Assembly: GCF_014191875.1 (NCBI RefSeq)
Contig: NZ_JACHXD010000023.1
Coordinates: forward strand, 1-64,000
Length of the DNA: 64,000 nt
Direction: 5' to 3'
Source: Pseudoduganella violacea
GTDB lineage: Bacteria; Pseudomonadota; Gammaproteobacteria; Burkholderiales; Burkholderiaceae_D
Below the pieces are notes generated by a model. The model did no database searches. It had not been told where the DNA came from and saw only the letters and a list, made by a program, of their open reading frames with translations. Both the position numbers and the translations under genes were made by a program. This document shows positions 1 to 7,122 of this stretch, piece after piece (the stretch's first letter is position 1; each line of letters opens with the position of its first letter).

Positions 1-84
1 TCAGCATTGGGCAATCTGTCGCCCGCCGTCTATGAACGGAAAATGGCAGTGCGTGAACCTATTGTTGTGTCCGAAATTTCTTGA
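1..84 (+). mobile_element. IS3-family transposase, C-terminal end only (partial)
   Basis: The window opens inside a reading frame that encodes 27 residues and stops with TGA at 82-84. The peptide begins SALGNLSPAVYERK. The LSP-x-x-(Y/F)E pattern after a conserved small-Leu-Gly is typical of the C-terminus of IS3-family OrfB integrases, just after the DDE core. The rest of the element lies upstream of the window. I could not identify the right-hand terminal repeat in the following 40 bases, so the element end is not placed. A mobile element here fits the lower GC and accessory content of the next 4 kb. Confidence 0.55.
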
Positions 85-523
85 CCACCGCATACTCCTG
101 ACACAGCCTGCGCCTGACGGAGTAGCCGCGCCGAATACGACACCAGCTACCAAAGCAGTTACCCGGTTGACACGGCTAGTGTCCCGTCAATCTCACCGCC
201 ACGGCGACCGGAAATGGACCAGAGAGGACCACCTTGGGGCAGGTGAAACAGTTCGCCTCGCAATGCGCCACACGCTTTCTCCAGCAATTAAGCAAGAGAG
301 CCTTTGCCACAGCCAGAGCCACGGATTCGAACTCCGCGTCACCTACTATCTGGTGCAGGGTTCCCCCACCAAATCTGGATTCTCCCTGCAGGTCAGCTGC
401 CTATCTTCAGAAACAAGGAGCAGCATGGGAATTTCCATTGAGAAATATCAGCGCGGCACTGGCTGGCGCTGATAAATTGAGGACTCAATGCGCCATCTTC
501 CCAATCAAAACTGGAGAACCCCA
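85..523. other. Intergenic region, no supported gene
   Basis: About 440 bases separate the transposase tail from the lysozyme. Open frames here lack coding character. The only small item of note is a 15-codon frame at 425-472 (MGISIEKYQRGTGWR) that follows a good AAGGAG ribosome binding site. It may be a leader peptide or the remnant of a gene start; I cannot decide. Confidence 0.5.
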
Positions 524-1018
524 ATGGCTACCGCTCCCTCCCCTGTCAATCCAAACACCAGCCTGTCCATGAGCGCAGCCGCTCGCCGCCGCCTCCGTAG
601 CCGGGAACGGGTACGAGGTTACTATAACGATATGGGCGGAAACCGGGGCAACTGCACCTATGGCATTGGCATCCTTGTGCATCGGGGACCATGCACGGCG
701 GCCGAGCTGCGCCGTCCACTCACAACGGCGCAGGTGGAAATCTCGTTCGCTGCTGCCCTTCGGGAGGCCGAGCGCGCAGTCAAGCGCAAGGTAACTCGGC
801 AAGCCCTCACGCAGGAGCAATTTGATGCCCTGGTGAGCTATACCTTCAACACCGGCGCAAACGGCGCTGCCAGCACGCTGGCACTTGTTGACCATGGCCG
901 TCTACAAGAAGCGGCGGACAATATGTCCCGTAACATCCGGACGAATGTAGGCGGCCAAAGAGTTGTTGCTCGCGGACTCATCCAACGCAGGCAGGAAGAA
1001 AGCGCGCCCTTCCGCTAG
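524..1018 (+). CDS. GH24-type lysozyme / endolysin-like muramidase
   Basis: This encodes a 164-residue protein resembling phage-type (T4-like, GH24) lysozymes that cleave the MurNAc-GlcNAc bond of peptidoglycan. The visible signature is RERVRGYYND...GNCTYGIG, with Glu, Asp and Thr in the expected order, followed by a helical part with LTQEQFDALVSYTFN, a hallmark of the family. The Glu-Asp spacing is 8 rather than the common 9 residues. The ATG at 524 is preferred because GGAGA lies 7 bases upstream; an in-frame ATG at 488 would add 12 residues. No signal peptide or holin is visible, so export would need another route. An exported protein gene follows after 18 bases and is probably co-transcribed. 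No other phage genes are present. Confidence 0.8.
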   Translation: MATAPSPVNPNTSLSMSAAARRRLRSRERVRGYYNDMGGNRGNCTYGIGILVHRGPCTAAELRRPLTTAQVEISFAAALREAERAVKRKVTRQALTQEQFDALVSYTFNTGANGAASTLALVDHGRLQEAADNMSRNIRTNVGGQRVVARGLIQRRQEESAPFR

Positions 1019-1036
1019 AATTGAGGAGACGCGTTT

Positions 1037-1465
1037 ATGAAGCCTACACTCTTCTTTTCTGCACTCCTGCTTTCCCTGGCAGCGCATGCCCAGCAAGCGG
1101 ACCATAAGCTCGTCGGCATATGGAAGATCACGGCGGTGCTGGACAGCCAGGACACAACGTCCCTATCGAGCGAAGACGCGACTAAGCTGGTGGGTAAAAC
1201 ATTGCTCATTGAGTCCCAGCACGTCCATTTTGACGATGCCGATTGCAAGAATGCATCCTTCAAAATGGCGAGGCATCGCTTCTATTCCTACTTCGTCAAG
1301 CAATACAACTTCGAGCCAAAGCACCTACCGCTGCCGGACTATGTGCAGGAAGTGGCGATTGAATGCGCATCTCCGGTGGGCATAAATTTCATCTACCTCC
1401 GGGACAGGAACCAAATCGTGCTGTTTTGGGAAGGTTTCTTCCTGAACGCCACGAGACAAAAGTAA
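1037..1465 (+). CDS. Small exported protein, possible lysozyme partner/immunity protein
   Basis: This is a 142-residue protein with a clear Sec signal peptide (MKPTLFFSALLLSLAAHAQ, cleavage after AHA). The mature part starts with a lipocalin-like LVGIWKI strand and ends with a run of beta-strand-like segments (INFIYLRDRNQIVLFWEGFFLNA). It has two cysteines (in DADCKN and AIECAS) that could pair in the periplasm. The ribosome binding site GAGGAGA lies 8 bases before the ATG, and the gene begins 18 bases after the lysozyme stop. I do not recognise the family. The pairing of a cytosolic muramidase gene with a periplasmic protein gene suggests, but does not prove, an effector-immunity or inhibitor role. 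Confidence 0.7.
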   Translation: MKPTLFFSALLLSLAAHAQQADHKLVGIWKITAVLDSQDTTSLSSEDATKLVGKTLLIESQHVHFDDADCKNASFKMARHRFYSYFVKQYNFEPKHLPLPDYVQEVAIECASPVGINFIYLRDRNQIVLFWEGFFLNATRQK

Positions 1466-1577
1466 TTTCCCTCCCGCCAGCTTCGGCGATTCGCGAATTG
1501 AAGACTCGGATGACGTCAGCGCACAGGCAAGCGGCTGCTATAATCGCCATATTATTTAAATGCCAACTTAGGGTGCC

Positions 1578-2492
1578 ATGCCTTTGGACCGACCACATTC
1601 AACGCCACTACGCATCGGTAACTGGACCCTCGATCCCGTCACGGGAGAGATGACGGACGGCGGCAAGCAGCTACGGCTGGAAGACCGCACGCTGCGCCTG
1701 CTGCTTTGCCTGGCCGAACAGCCGGGCGATGTGCTCAGCGCGGAACAGTTGCTGGCCCGCGTTTGGCCGGACGTGGTCGTTTCGCCGGACTCGGTCTATC
1801 AGGCTGTCACCGCGCTGCGCCGCCAGCTGGGTGACGATTCCAAACGTCCCACTTACATCGCCACCGTGCCACGGCGCGGCTATCGGCTGATCGCAGCAGT
1901 GGCCCTTGTCGCCGCTGCGACTGCGCGCGACTTGGCGCCTGCGCCGACGGACGGCGCCGCCGTCCGCGCGCTGGAGCAGCCATCCACCGCCATGCCGCAG
2001 CCACGGCGGCGCAGCGCCGTGTTTGCAGCGCTGGCCGCCATATTGGCTTTGACTGTCCTGGCTTGGCAAGGCGGCGTCCTGGCGATCAAGCCTGCGGCGA
2101 CCCAACGCACCATCGCCGTGCTGCCACTGCTCGACATCACAGACGGCATGAACGAGGAACCGTTCGCCGATGGCATGACCGAGGAGCTGATCGACAAGCT
2201 AAGTAAGGTGCCCGGCCTGGCGGTGGCGCCACCCGCATCGTCTTACTATTACAAGGAGAAGCGCGGTGCGGTAGGCGAGATTGGCAAGGCGCTGCACGTG
2301 GCCTTTGTGCTCGACGGCAGCGTGCGCAAATCGGGCACCACGCTGCGCGTCACGGCACGGCTGATGCGCACCAGCGACGGCCTGGTGGTCTGGTCCGAGT
2401 CGTACGACCGCGCGTGGAACGACAAGCTCAAGATCCAGCAGGACATCGCGGTGGAAGTCAGCAAGGCGCTGGCGCTGGCGCCGCTTCACTGA
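1578..2492 (+). CDS. CadC-like membrane regulator: winged helix + TM + TolB-like domain
   Basis: This 304-residue protein has an N-terminal OmpR/CadC-type winged helix (about residues 8-108, ending in the typical IATVPRRGYRLIA). A proline-rich linker and a single membrane segment follow (about 145-165, AVFAALAAILALTVLAW). The periplasmic part resembles the TolB N-terminal/adenylate-cyclase-associated domain (TIAVLPLLDIT...PFADGMTEELIDKLSKVPGLAV...LDGSVRKSG..LRVTARLMRTSDG..VWSESYDR). Relatives usually carry C-terminal TPRs; this one stops right after the TolB-like domain. It should bind DNA from the membrane in response to a periplasmic signal. A TATAAT at 1539-1544 is a plausible -10 box. It converges on yceI, overlapping its end by 7 bases. 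Confidence 0.82.
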   Translation: MPLDRPHSTPLRIGNWTLDPVTGEMTDGGKQLRLEDRTLRLLLCLAEQPGDVLSAEQLLARVWPDVVVSPDSVYQAVTALRRQLGDDSKRPTYIATVPRRGYRLIAAVALVAAATARDLAPAPTDGAAVRALEQPSTAMPQPRRRSAVFAALAAILALTVLAWQGGVLAIKPAATQRTIAVLPLLDITDGMNEEPFADGMTEELIDKLSKVPGLAVAPPASSYYYKEKRGAVGEIGKALHVAFVLDGSVRKSGTTLRVTARLMRTSDGLVVWSESYDRAWNDKLKIQQDIAVEVSKALALAPLH

Positions 2493-3124
2493 GCCATCAC
2501 GCCTTGCGCGCTGCTGCCGGCTTGGTGCGGCGCGTCCTTGTCCGGCCCCACCGCCGCCTCCATCTGGATCTGCACGGCCAGTTCGTCCCCTACCAGATCC
2601 AGATAGGCATCCAATCCGAATTCTGAACGCTTGATGGTGCCGGTCGCAGTAAAGCCGATGGAAGGCAATTCGTTGACCTGGTTGCGGCCGATCTTATTCA
2701 AGCGCACCATCAACGCCACCGGTTTGGTCACGCCCGCCAGCGTCAGCTCGCCGCGCAGCACGCCATGGGTGGCGTCGCTGCGTTCCAGGCGCGTGCTGCG
2801 GAAAGAGATGTAGGGCGCCTTGAACAGCTTCTGCCAGCTCTCGTCGCCGCGCAGCTGCTGGTTCCACATGGCGTCGCCCATATCCAGCGTACGGGTCGGC
2901 ATCGTCACCTGCACCGATGATTTGGACCAGTCGTCGTTATCGAACACGAAACTGCCCGGCGTGATCTTGAGCGTGCCACTGAGCTGGATAAAACCTTGGT
3001 GCTCGATACTGAGGTTGACGCGGGCCAGCTTGCTGGTGATGGTGTAGGTGACAGGCGCTGCGTGTGCCAGCGCTGCTTGCAGCATCAGCAGCGTGGCGAA
3101 GACGAATCGGTAAACGTGTCGCAT
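2486..3124 (-). CDS. yceI: YceI-family periplasmic lipid-binding protein
   Basis: This 212-residue exported protein has a signal peptide (MRHVYRFVFATLLMLQAALAHA) and a YceI lipocalin-like barrel. Family signatures are visible: YTITSKLARVNLSIEHQGFIQLSG, a DMGD..WNQQLRGDESWQKLFKAPYISFRS core, and ATGTIKRSEFGLD near the end. The family binds polyisoprenoids or other amphiphiles in the periplasm and is often induced by stress. The C-terminus extends about 25 residues past the fold (PDKDAPHQAGSSAQGVMAQ) and its last codons overlap the end of the convergent regulator. No partner gene such as a cytochrome b561 is present. Confidence 0.88.
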   Translation of the reverse strand: MRHVYRFVFATLLMLQAALAHAAPVTYTITSKLARVNLSIEHQGFIQLSGTLKITPGSFVFDNDDWSKSSVQVTMPTRTLDMGDAMWNQQLRGDESWQKLFKAPYISFRSTRLERSDATHGVLRGELTLAGVTKPVALMVRLNKIGRNQVNELPSIGFTATGTIKRSEFGLDAYLDLVGDELAVQIQMEAAVGPDKDAPHQAGSSAQGVMAQ

Positions 3125-3258
3125 GAAGGCTCCTTGATTGAGAAAGTCTGCGCGGCCGGATATCGGTGCCGCTACCAGTCTTGTATCAAACGCGCCTTCA
3201 AAAAGGTCTGAAGGATTCCTGAATTAGTCTGAACGCGGGGCTATATTGCGCTTGAAAG

Positions 3259-3700
3259 CATGCCGCCAAGCAGAAACTCATACGGGGAAACAGATTCCTT
3301 GTCGAGATTGATCAGGCTACGCCCTGGAGCAAGCTGCACAAGCTCATCGAGCCGTTCTACCCGAAAGCCACAGGCGCTGGCTGCCCGCCGATTGGCTTGG
3401 CGTGAATGCTGCGCATGTACGTAGCACAACAATGTTTCAGGCTGTCCGACGAGGGCATTAAAGACGCGATCTACGATAATCCAAGCTATCCGCAGTTTCG
3501 TCGGCATTGACCTGAACCGTGAGCCGGCTTCGGACGCGACGACCTTGCTGAAGTTCAGTCATCTACTTGAAGCTCCCCCCCTGACGCGCCAGATCTTCGA
3601 TACCGTCAACGCTCGCTTGGCCGAGAAGGGCTTAATGATGCACGAAGAGATCATCGCCGATACCATTTTGATCGCCGCACCGCCGTCCACCAAGAACCAG
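3259..3700 (+). pseudogene. IS5-family transposase remnant, frameshifted and truncated
   Basis: Read across frames, this stretch encodes VEIDQATPWSKLHKLIEPFYPKA, then PPIGLA-stop-MLRMYVAQQCF, then SDEGIKDAIYDNPSYPQF. After a frame change it gives FVGIDLNREPASDATTLLKF and finally GLMMHEEIIADTILIAAPPSTKN. These are consecutive blocks of an IS5-family transposase N-terminal half. At least one nonsense codon (about 3406, an Arg codon in relatives) and one frameshift (about 3500) inactivate it. The catalytic DDE half is missing: the homology ends near 3700, exactly where a RelE/ParE toxin on the other strand loses its C-terminus. It is therefore an old, decayed insertion. Confidence 0.8.
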
Positions 3701-3854
3701 GTTTGCCAAGGCCAGCGTGATCGACTAGAAGGCCTGCTTTTTCTGAAAATAGCTCATCGAGAGCAAGTGCAGCGGCCGGATTGTTGGTCTCGATATACTC
3801 GTAGATGTCTTCGCGGTCTTGAATCGCCTCAGGCGTCCAAAACAATGCCGTCAC
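3651..3854 (-). pseudogene. RelE/ParE-family toxin, C-terminus replaced by IS5 debris
   Basis: The frame starts at GTG (3854) and encodes TALFWTPEAIQDREDIYEYIETNNPAAALALDE...VDHAGLGKPG, the N-terminal half of a RelE/ParE mRNA- or gyrase-targeting toxin. From about 3700 downwards the residues (SWWTAVRRSKWYRR) are only the reverse strand of the IS5 remnant. The expected final strands (typically GTRELV...NYIVVY...VLRVLHxxQ) are missing, so the toxin should be inactive. The start overlaps the antitoxin stop by 4 bases (GTGA), the normal translational coupling of such modules. Confidence 0.78.
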
Positions 3855-4141
3855 TTTCCGGCTGCCTTCAAGCGCAGCCGCGTTGCTTCTCGCTTCGCCG
3901 CAAACTTGGCTTCCACTTCAGCGTTAGGTACGAGATTGCCGGCATTGGCCGAGTTCTGGCCGATCTGCACTTGGCGGCGGAACAAGGCCTCATGTTCAGC
4001 CGCTTCTTGCTGCTGCAGCACAAAGTCTCGCATAAACTCGCGCAGCAGCTGCGCACCGGTACGGTCGCGGTCTTTGGCCGCTTTGGCGAATTGCTCTTTA
4101 AGGTTCTCATCAACCCGAAACGTAAAGGTTGCTTCGCTCAT
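3851..4141 (-). CDS. Ribbon-helix-helix antitoxin of a broken toxin-antitoxin module
   Basis: This 96-residue protein begins MSEATFTFRVDENLKEQFAKAAKDRDRTGAQLLREFMRDFV, a standard ribbon-helix-helix fold (strand at residues 4-10, two helices to about 42) of the RelB/CopG/YacA kind. The charged, alanine-rich remainder would wrap the toxin. GGAG lies 9 bases before the ATG. It is the first gene of the pair and overlaps the truncated toxin. An antitoxin that outlives its toxin may still repress its own promoter or neutralise a related toxin; an intact RelE/ParE-type module lies 12 kb downstream but its antitoxin looks unrelated in sequence. Confidence 0.8.
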   Translation of the reverse strand: MSEATFTFRVDENLKEQFAKAAKDRDRTGAQLLREFMRDFVLQQQEAAEHEALFRRQVQIGQNSANAGNLVPNAEVEAKFAAKREATRLRLKAAGK

Positions 4142-4167
4142 GACTTCGCTCCGAGTGTTACAGCATA

Positions 4168-4180
4168 GCTACATCGTAGC
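4168..4180 (-). promoter_or_regulatory. Dyad upstream of the antitoxin, possible autoregulatory operator
   Basis: GCTAC-ATC-GTAGC is a perfect 5-bp inverted repeat that begins 27 bases upstream of the antitoxin ATG, next to a TATGCT that could serve as a -10 box on the minus strand. Ribbon-helix-helix antitoxins usually bind short palindromes at this position. The assignment is inference from position. Confidence 0.35.
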
Positions 4181-4270
4181 ATATTGAAAAATCCAACTCC
4201 GCAGATTGTTATCTGATTTGCCTCTCGTTTGGCCCCGGTTCAAGTTCCTGCAATCGTGTAGCATACCGCC

Positions 4271-5080
4271 ATGCTTCCAAAACGCTGGCATCTTCGTCCA
4301 AGCGCACGACTGCGCCCTTTCATCGACCGTTACTGGGGCTGGGAAGGCGAGCATCACCTTCCACCGCAACTTCCCCCGGGCACTGGATCGGAGTGCATTT
4401 TCCATTACGGTACGCCCTTTCTTCTGGATGGGAAGGAGGCGCCACAGGCGGTCCTCTTGTGCCTGCGCACGCGCGCCATCGCCATCGGCGAAAATGGTGC
4501 TCTCGGTTTCGCCGCTGTGCGTTTTCGCAGCGGTAGCCTGCGGCATTTCTGTTCCCAGTCTTCGGCCCAGTTGCACGACCAGGAGTGGCCAGCACAAGCC
4601 ATCTGGGGCAGCGGCGCCGAGCGGCTGGCTGACCAGCTAAGATTGGCGGATGAACCGGCCAGCCGCGCCGCCTTGCTCGATCAATTCTTCCTTGCGCAGT
4701 TGGGGCGGCACGAGGACCGTTCCGGCCGCGCGCTGGATGGCTTGCTCGATCAGTTGTACTACGCGCCCGGCACCAGCATTGACGCCTTGGCTGAGCAGTC
4801 AGGCTGGACGCAGCGCCACTTCCGGCGCAAGTTCACGGATGCCTACGGTTTCAGTCCAAAACAATTTGTACGCATCGCCCGCTTCAACCATACGCTGCGC
4901 ATGCTGGCGCTGGAGCCGGGCATGGGAACACTCGATGCCGCTTTGCGCATGGGCTATTTTGACCAGGCGCACTTTATTCACGAGACGCGCGCACTGACGG
5001 GCAACACGCCGCAAACGATCATCACTGGCTTGCACGAAAAGTCCCATTTTTACAATCCTCCATCGCGTCCGATTGCATAG
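4271..5080 (+). CDS. AraC-family transcriptional regulator
   Basis: This 269-residue protein has an N-terminal effector-like domain (residues 1-130; MLPKRWHLRPSARLRPFIDRYWGWEG and LPPGTGSECIFHYG, the pattern of the DUF6597-type AraC sensor). Its C-terminus is an AraC double helix-turn-helix (about 155-255; IDALAEQSGWTQRHFRRKFTDAYGFSPKQFVRIARFN and ALRMGYFDQAHFIHETRALTGNTPQ). The second helix-turn-helix matches the AraC signature well. The gene for a small monooxygenase-like protein starts 32 bases downstream on the same strand, so the two are probably one transcription unit. The ligand is unknown. Confidence 0.87.
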   Translation: MLPKRWHLRPSARLRPFIDRYWGWEGEHHLPPQLPPGTGSECIFHYGTPFLLDGKEAPQAVLLCLRTRAIAIGENGALGFAAVRFRSGSLRHFCSQSSAQLHDQEWPAQAIWGSGAERLADQLRLADEPASRAALLDQFFLAQLGRHEDRSGRALDGLLDQLYYAPGTSIDALAEQSGWTQRHFRRKFTDAYGFSPKQFVRIARFNHTLRMLALEPGMGTLDAALRMGYFDQAHFIHETRALTGNTPQTIITGLHEKSHFYNPPSRPIA

Positions 5081-5112
5081 ACTTCGGTTTCTCAACCACC
5101 CGAGGAGTTTCT

Positions 5113-5433
5113 ATGTACCTGCTTGCCACGCTTGACGCCCACCCGCAATTTCGAACTTCCCTGCTAGCCGCGCTCGATCAATTGGTGGCGCATGCGCGCA
5201 CCGAACCCGGCACGCTGCAATATGAAGTGCTCACCACCATTGAAGACGAGAATCGGATCATGGTGTTCGAACGCTACACCGATGCCGCCGCCCTGCAGGC
5301 ACACCTCGACAGCGCGCCACTGCAAGCAGTGATCGCGCAGTTCGAGCACTCCCTCAGCACGCCCCCTAGCCTGGTTCGCATGGCGCGGCGGGATGGCTTC
5401 CTGCGCGAAGGGCTGGCGAATGCGCCAAGATAG
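5113..5433 (+). CDS. Putative quinol monooxygenase, ABM-domain protein
   Basis: This 106-residue protein has the ferredoxin-like antibiotic biosynthesis monooxygenase (ABM) fold: an opening strand (MYLLATLDAHPQF), a helix (LLAALDQLVAHARTEPGTLQYEVL), then ENRIMVFERYTDAAALQAHLDSAPLQAVI. EPGTLQYEV and F-E-x-Y-x-D-x-x-A-L-x-x-H are typical of the family, which oxidises quinols or degrades small aromatics without a cofactor. GAGGAG lies 6 bases before the ATG. It follows the AraC gene closely, suggesting that the regulator controls it, perhaps in defence against an electrophile or quinone. Confidence 0.82.
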   Translation: MYLLATLDAHPQFRTSLLAALDQLVAHARTEPGTLQYEVLTTIEDENRIMVFERYTDAAALQAHLDSAPLQAVIAQFEHSLSTPPSLVRMARRDGFLREGLANAPR

Positions 5434-5498
5434 GCTTTCACATTCCTTTGACATCGTCAAAGTTACGCTGCGCCTTCCATCTTTTCGAAAGCGCTGCC

Positions 5499-6395
5499 GT
5501 GAAAAAATTCGTCTTCTGCCTCGCCCTCATGCTGGCACCTCTGCATGCACTGTCCCAAGTTCAATCGCTGACACATCAGGATGTAAAACGGAAGTACATC
5601 GTCTACACGCCCGCCGCCTATGCCGCCGCGCCGGAACGGCAGTTCCCCCTTGTGCTGAACTTCGCGGGCGGCGGCATGACTGCGGCCGAGCAAATGCTGT
5701 ACACGCAAATGAACCGGACGGCCGAACGGTATGGTTTTATCGTCGTCTACCCGCAAGGCATCAAGAACGACTGGAACGTGGGCTTCGGTATGTCCTACAA
5801 GGAGGGCACGGACGATGTCGGCTTTGTGCGCGCCATACTGACGACCATGCAGCGCGACTATCGCATCGATCCGCGCCGCGTGTACGCTACCGGTTTGTCG
5901 CGCGGCGGCTTCTTCAGCCTGCGGCTGGCTGCGGAAATGCCGCAGCAATTCGCCGCTGTCGCATCGGTTGGCGCTCCCCTGCCAGAGCCGGTTATTGAAC
6001 ACCATCGTCAACGGTTGCCGGTCGGCGTGATGCTGGTGCAAGGAACCAGCGACAGCGTTGTGTCGTATGAGGGCAAAGCCGGTTCCTACCTGTCGGCGCC
6101 GGCCACCCTCGACTACTGGCTGAAGGTCAATGCCATGGAACAGAGTCCGGCGCAGACGCGGCAACTGCAGCCTGCGATGGGCGACCCGACTGCAGCCACC
6201 ATCGTAGAACATGCCCATGGCGGCAGGCGCGTGTCGCTCTTAACCATCAAGGACGGCGGCCATACCTGGCCAGGCGCCGATCCCTTCAATATCGGGCTTC
6301 CCATCGGCCGCACCAGCAAGGCAGCCAATGCCAACGAATTGATTTGGGACTTTTTCCGCCGCCACAGCAACGACGCCCCATCGCCGGCGCAATGA
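5499..6395 (+). CDS. Secreted PHB-depolymerase/feruloyl-esterase-type hydrolase
   Basis: This encodes a 298-residue alpha/beta hydrolase of the LpqC/polyhydroxybutyrate depolymerase family. The GTG at 5499 is preferred because it places a Sec signal peptide at the N-terminus (KKFVFCLALMLAPLHALSQ); an upstream ATG at 5448 would precede it with 17 unsuitable residues. The catalytic triad is visible as Ser134 in GLSRGG, Asp185 in QGTSDSVV and His255 in GGHTWPG. An oxyanion-loop FAGGG precedes. The mature enzyme should act in the periplasm or outside on short-chain polyesters or feruloyl/acetyl esters. A second, cytosolic-looking family member lies at 8927-10093. Confidence 0.82.
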   Translation: MKKFVFCLALMLAPLHALSQVQSLTHQDVKRKYIVYTPAAYAAAPERQFPLVLNFAGGGMTAAEQMLYTQMNRTAERYGFIVVYPQGIKNDWNVGFGMSYKEGTDDVGFVRAILTTMQRDYRIDPRRVYATGLSRGGFFSLRLAAEMPQQFAAVASVGAPLPEPVIEHHRQRLPVGVMLVQGTSDSVVSYEGKAGSYLSAPATLDYWLKVNAMEQSPAQTRQLQPAMGDPTAATIVEHAHGGRRVSLLTIKDGGHTWPGADPFNIGLPIGRTSKAANANELIWDFFRRHSNDAPSPAQ

Positions 6396-6557
6396 GCTTG
6401 ACCTTGAGGTGAGAAGCCGCCGATCTTATCGGATGGTATCGTGCGCACCGGGTGGCCGAAAACCTATCCAATGGATTCAGCGCTTGAAAGAAGCTCTAGT
6501 CCTGCCAGAGAAGTCATGCCCGACGTTCTTTCCGGCGCATTTTGAAAGGACTGCAAA

Positions 6558-7061
6558 ATGGATATCTCGATTGTGTATCAGCATTTATCGGCGTCGGATC
6601 GGCCGAGTTCACGGCGAACGCTGCCTGCCCCCTCCCCGCCACTGAGGCCTGCACGCGCAAGGCAGCTCATAAGCGCCATGGCAACGTTCGCCGCCCTCTG
6701 GCTGCTCGCGCCAGCCACAGCCAGCGCGCAAGGATGCACGCAAAGCCAGCTGGATGGCGACTTTGCCATGGTCTGCACTTCGGCATTCGGTAACAGCAAG
6801 GGCTTGTACGTCGACAAGGTCGGCGTGGCGGCCGATATTTTTGAAGGCCATAGCTGCAACGGCAAATTTGCGGCCTGGGCGGAACTACCGAACGGCAAGA
6901 TGTGGCGCAAGCGCGGAGACGCTAAATGCGGCTTCGGCCGGGTCTGGGTCAATTTCTCGGCAAAAACCAAGTTCAAGGACGGCGCCAAACTCTGTGGGGC
7001 CATCATCACGCCCCGAGGCCATATCCGCCCTGAACATGCCAGCATAGAAATTCATAAATGA
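6558..7061 (+). CDS. Cysteine-containing exported protein of unknown function
   Basis: This encodes 167 residues. GAAAGGA lies 7 bases before the ATG at 6558, giving an unusually long basic N-region before the hydrophobic signal core (MATFAALWLLAPATASAQG, residues 41-59). A later ATG at 6678 would give a conventional signal peptide. The mature part of about 108 residues has five cysteines (GCTQSQ, AMVCTSA, HSCNGK, DAKCGFG, KLCGAI), several likely in disulfides, plus alternating beta-strand-like segments. I recognise no family. It sits alone between the esterase and the convergent metalloprotease. Confidence 0.6.
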   Translation: MDISIVYQHLSASDRPSSRRTLPAPSPPLRPARARQLISAMATFAALWLLAPATASAQGCTQSQLDGDFAMVCTSAFGNSKGLYVDKVGVAADIFEGHSCNGKFAAWAELPNGKMWRKRGDAKCGFGRVWVNFSAKTKFKDGAKLCGAIITPRGHIRPEHASIEIHK

Positions 7062-7122
7062 CCGGCGCTGGGACAGCGCAGACGCGCCCTTACCCGAAAG
7101 CGAGCCAGGGCGCAGGGTATGT

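Noticed and set aside
85..130. Search for the right terminal inverted repeat of the IS3 element
   Set aside because: Without the left end no repeat can be matched; nothing distinctive enough to place the boundary.
1..1500. Prophage hypothesis for the lysozyme region
   Set aside because: No other phage structural, holin or integrase gene is present.
3545..4168. A 207-codon plus-strand frame
   Set aside because: Its first 55 residues are IS5 transposase remnant; the rest is antisense of the toxin and antitoxin.
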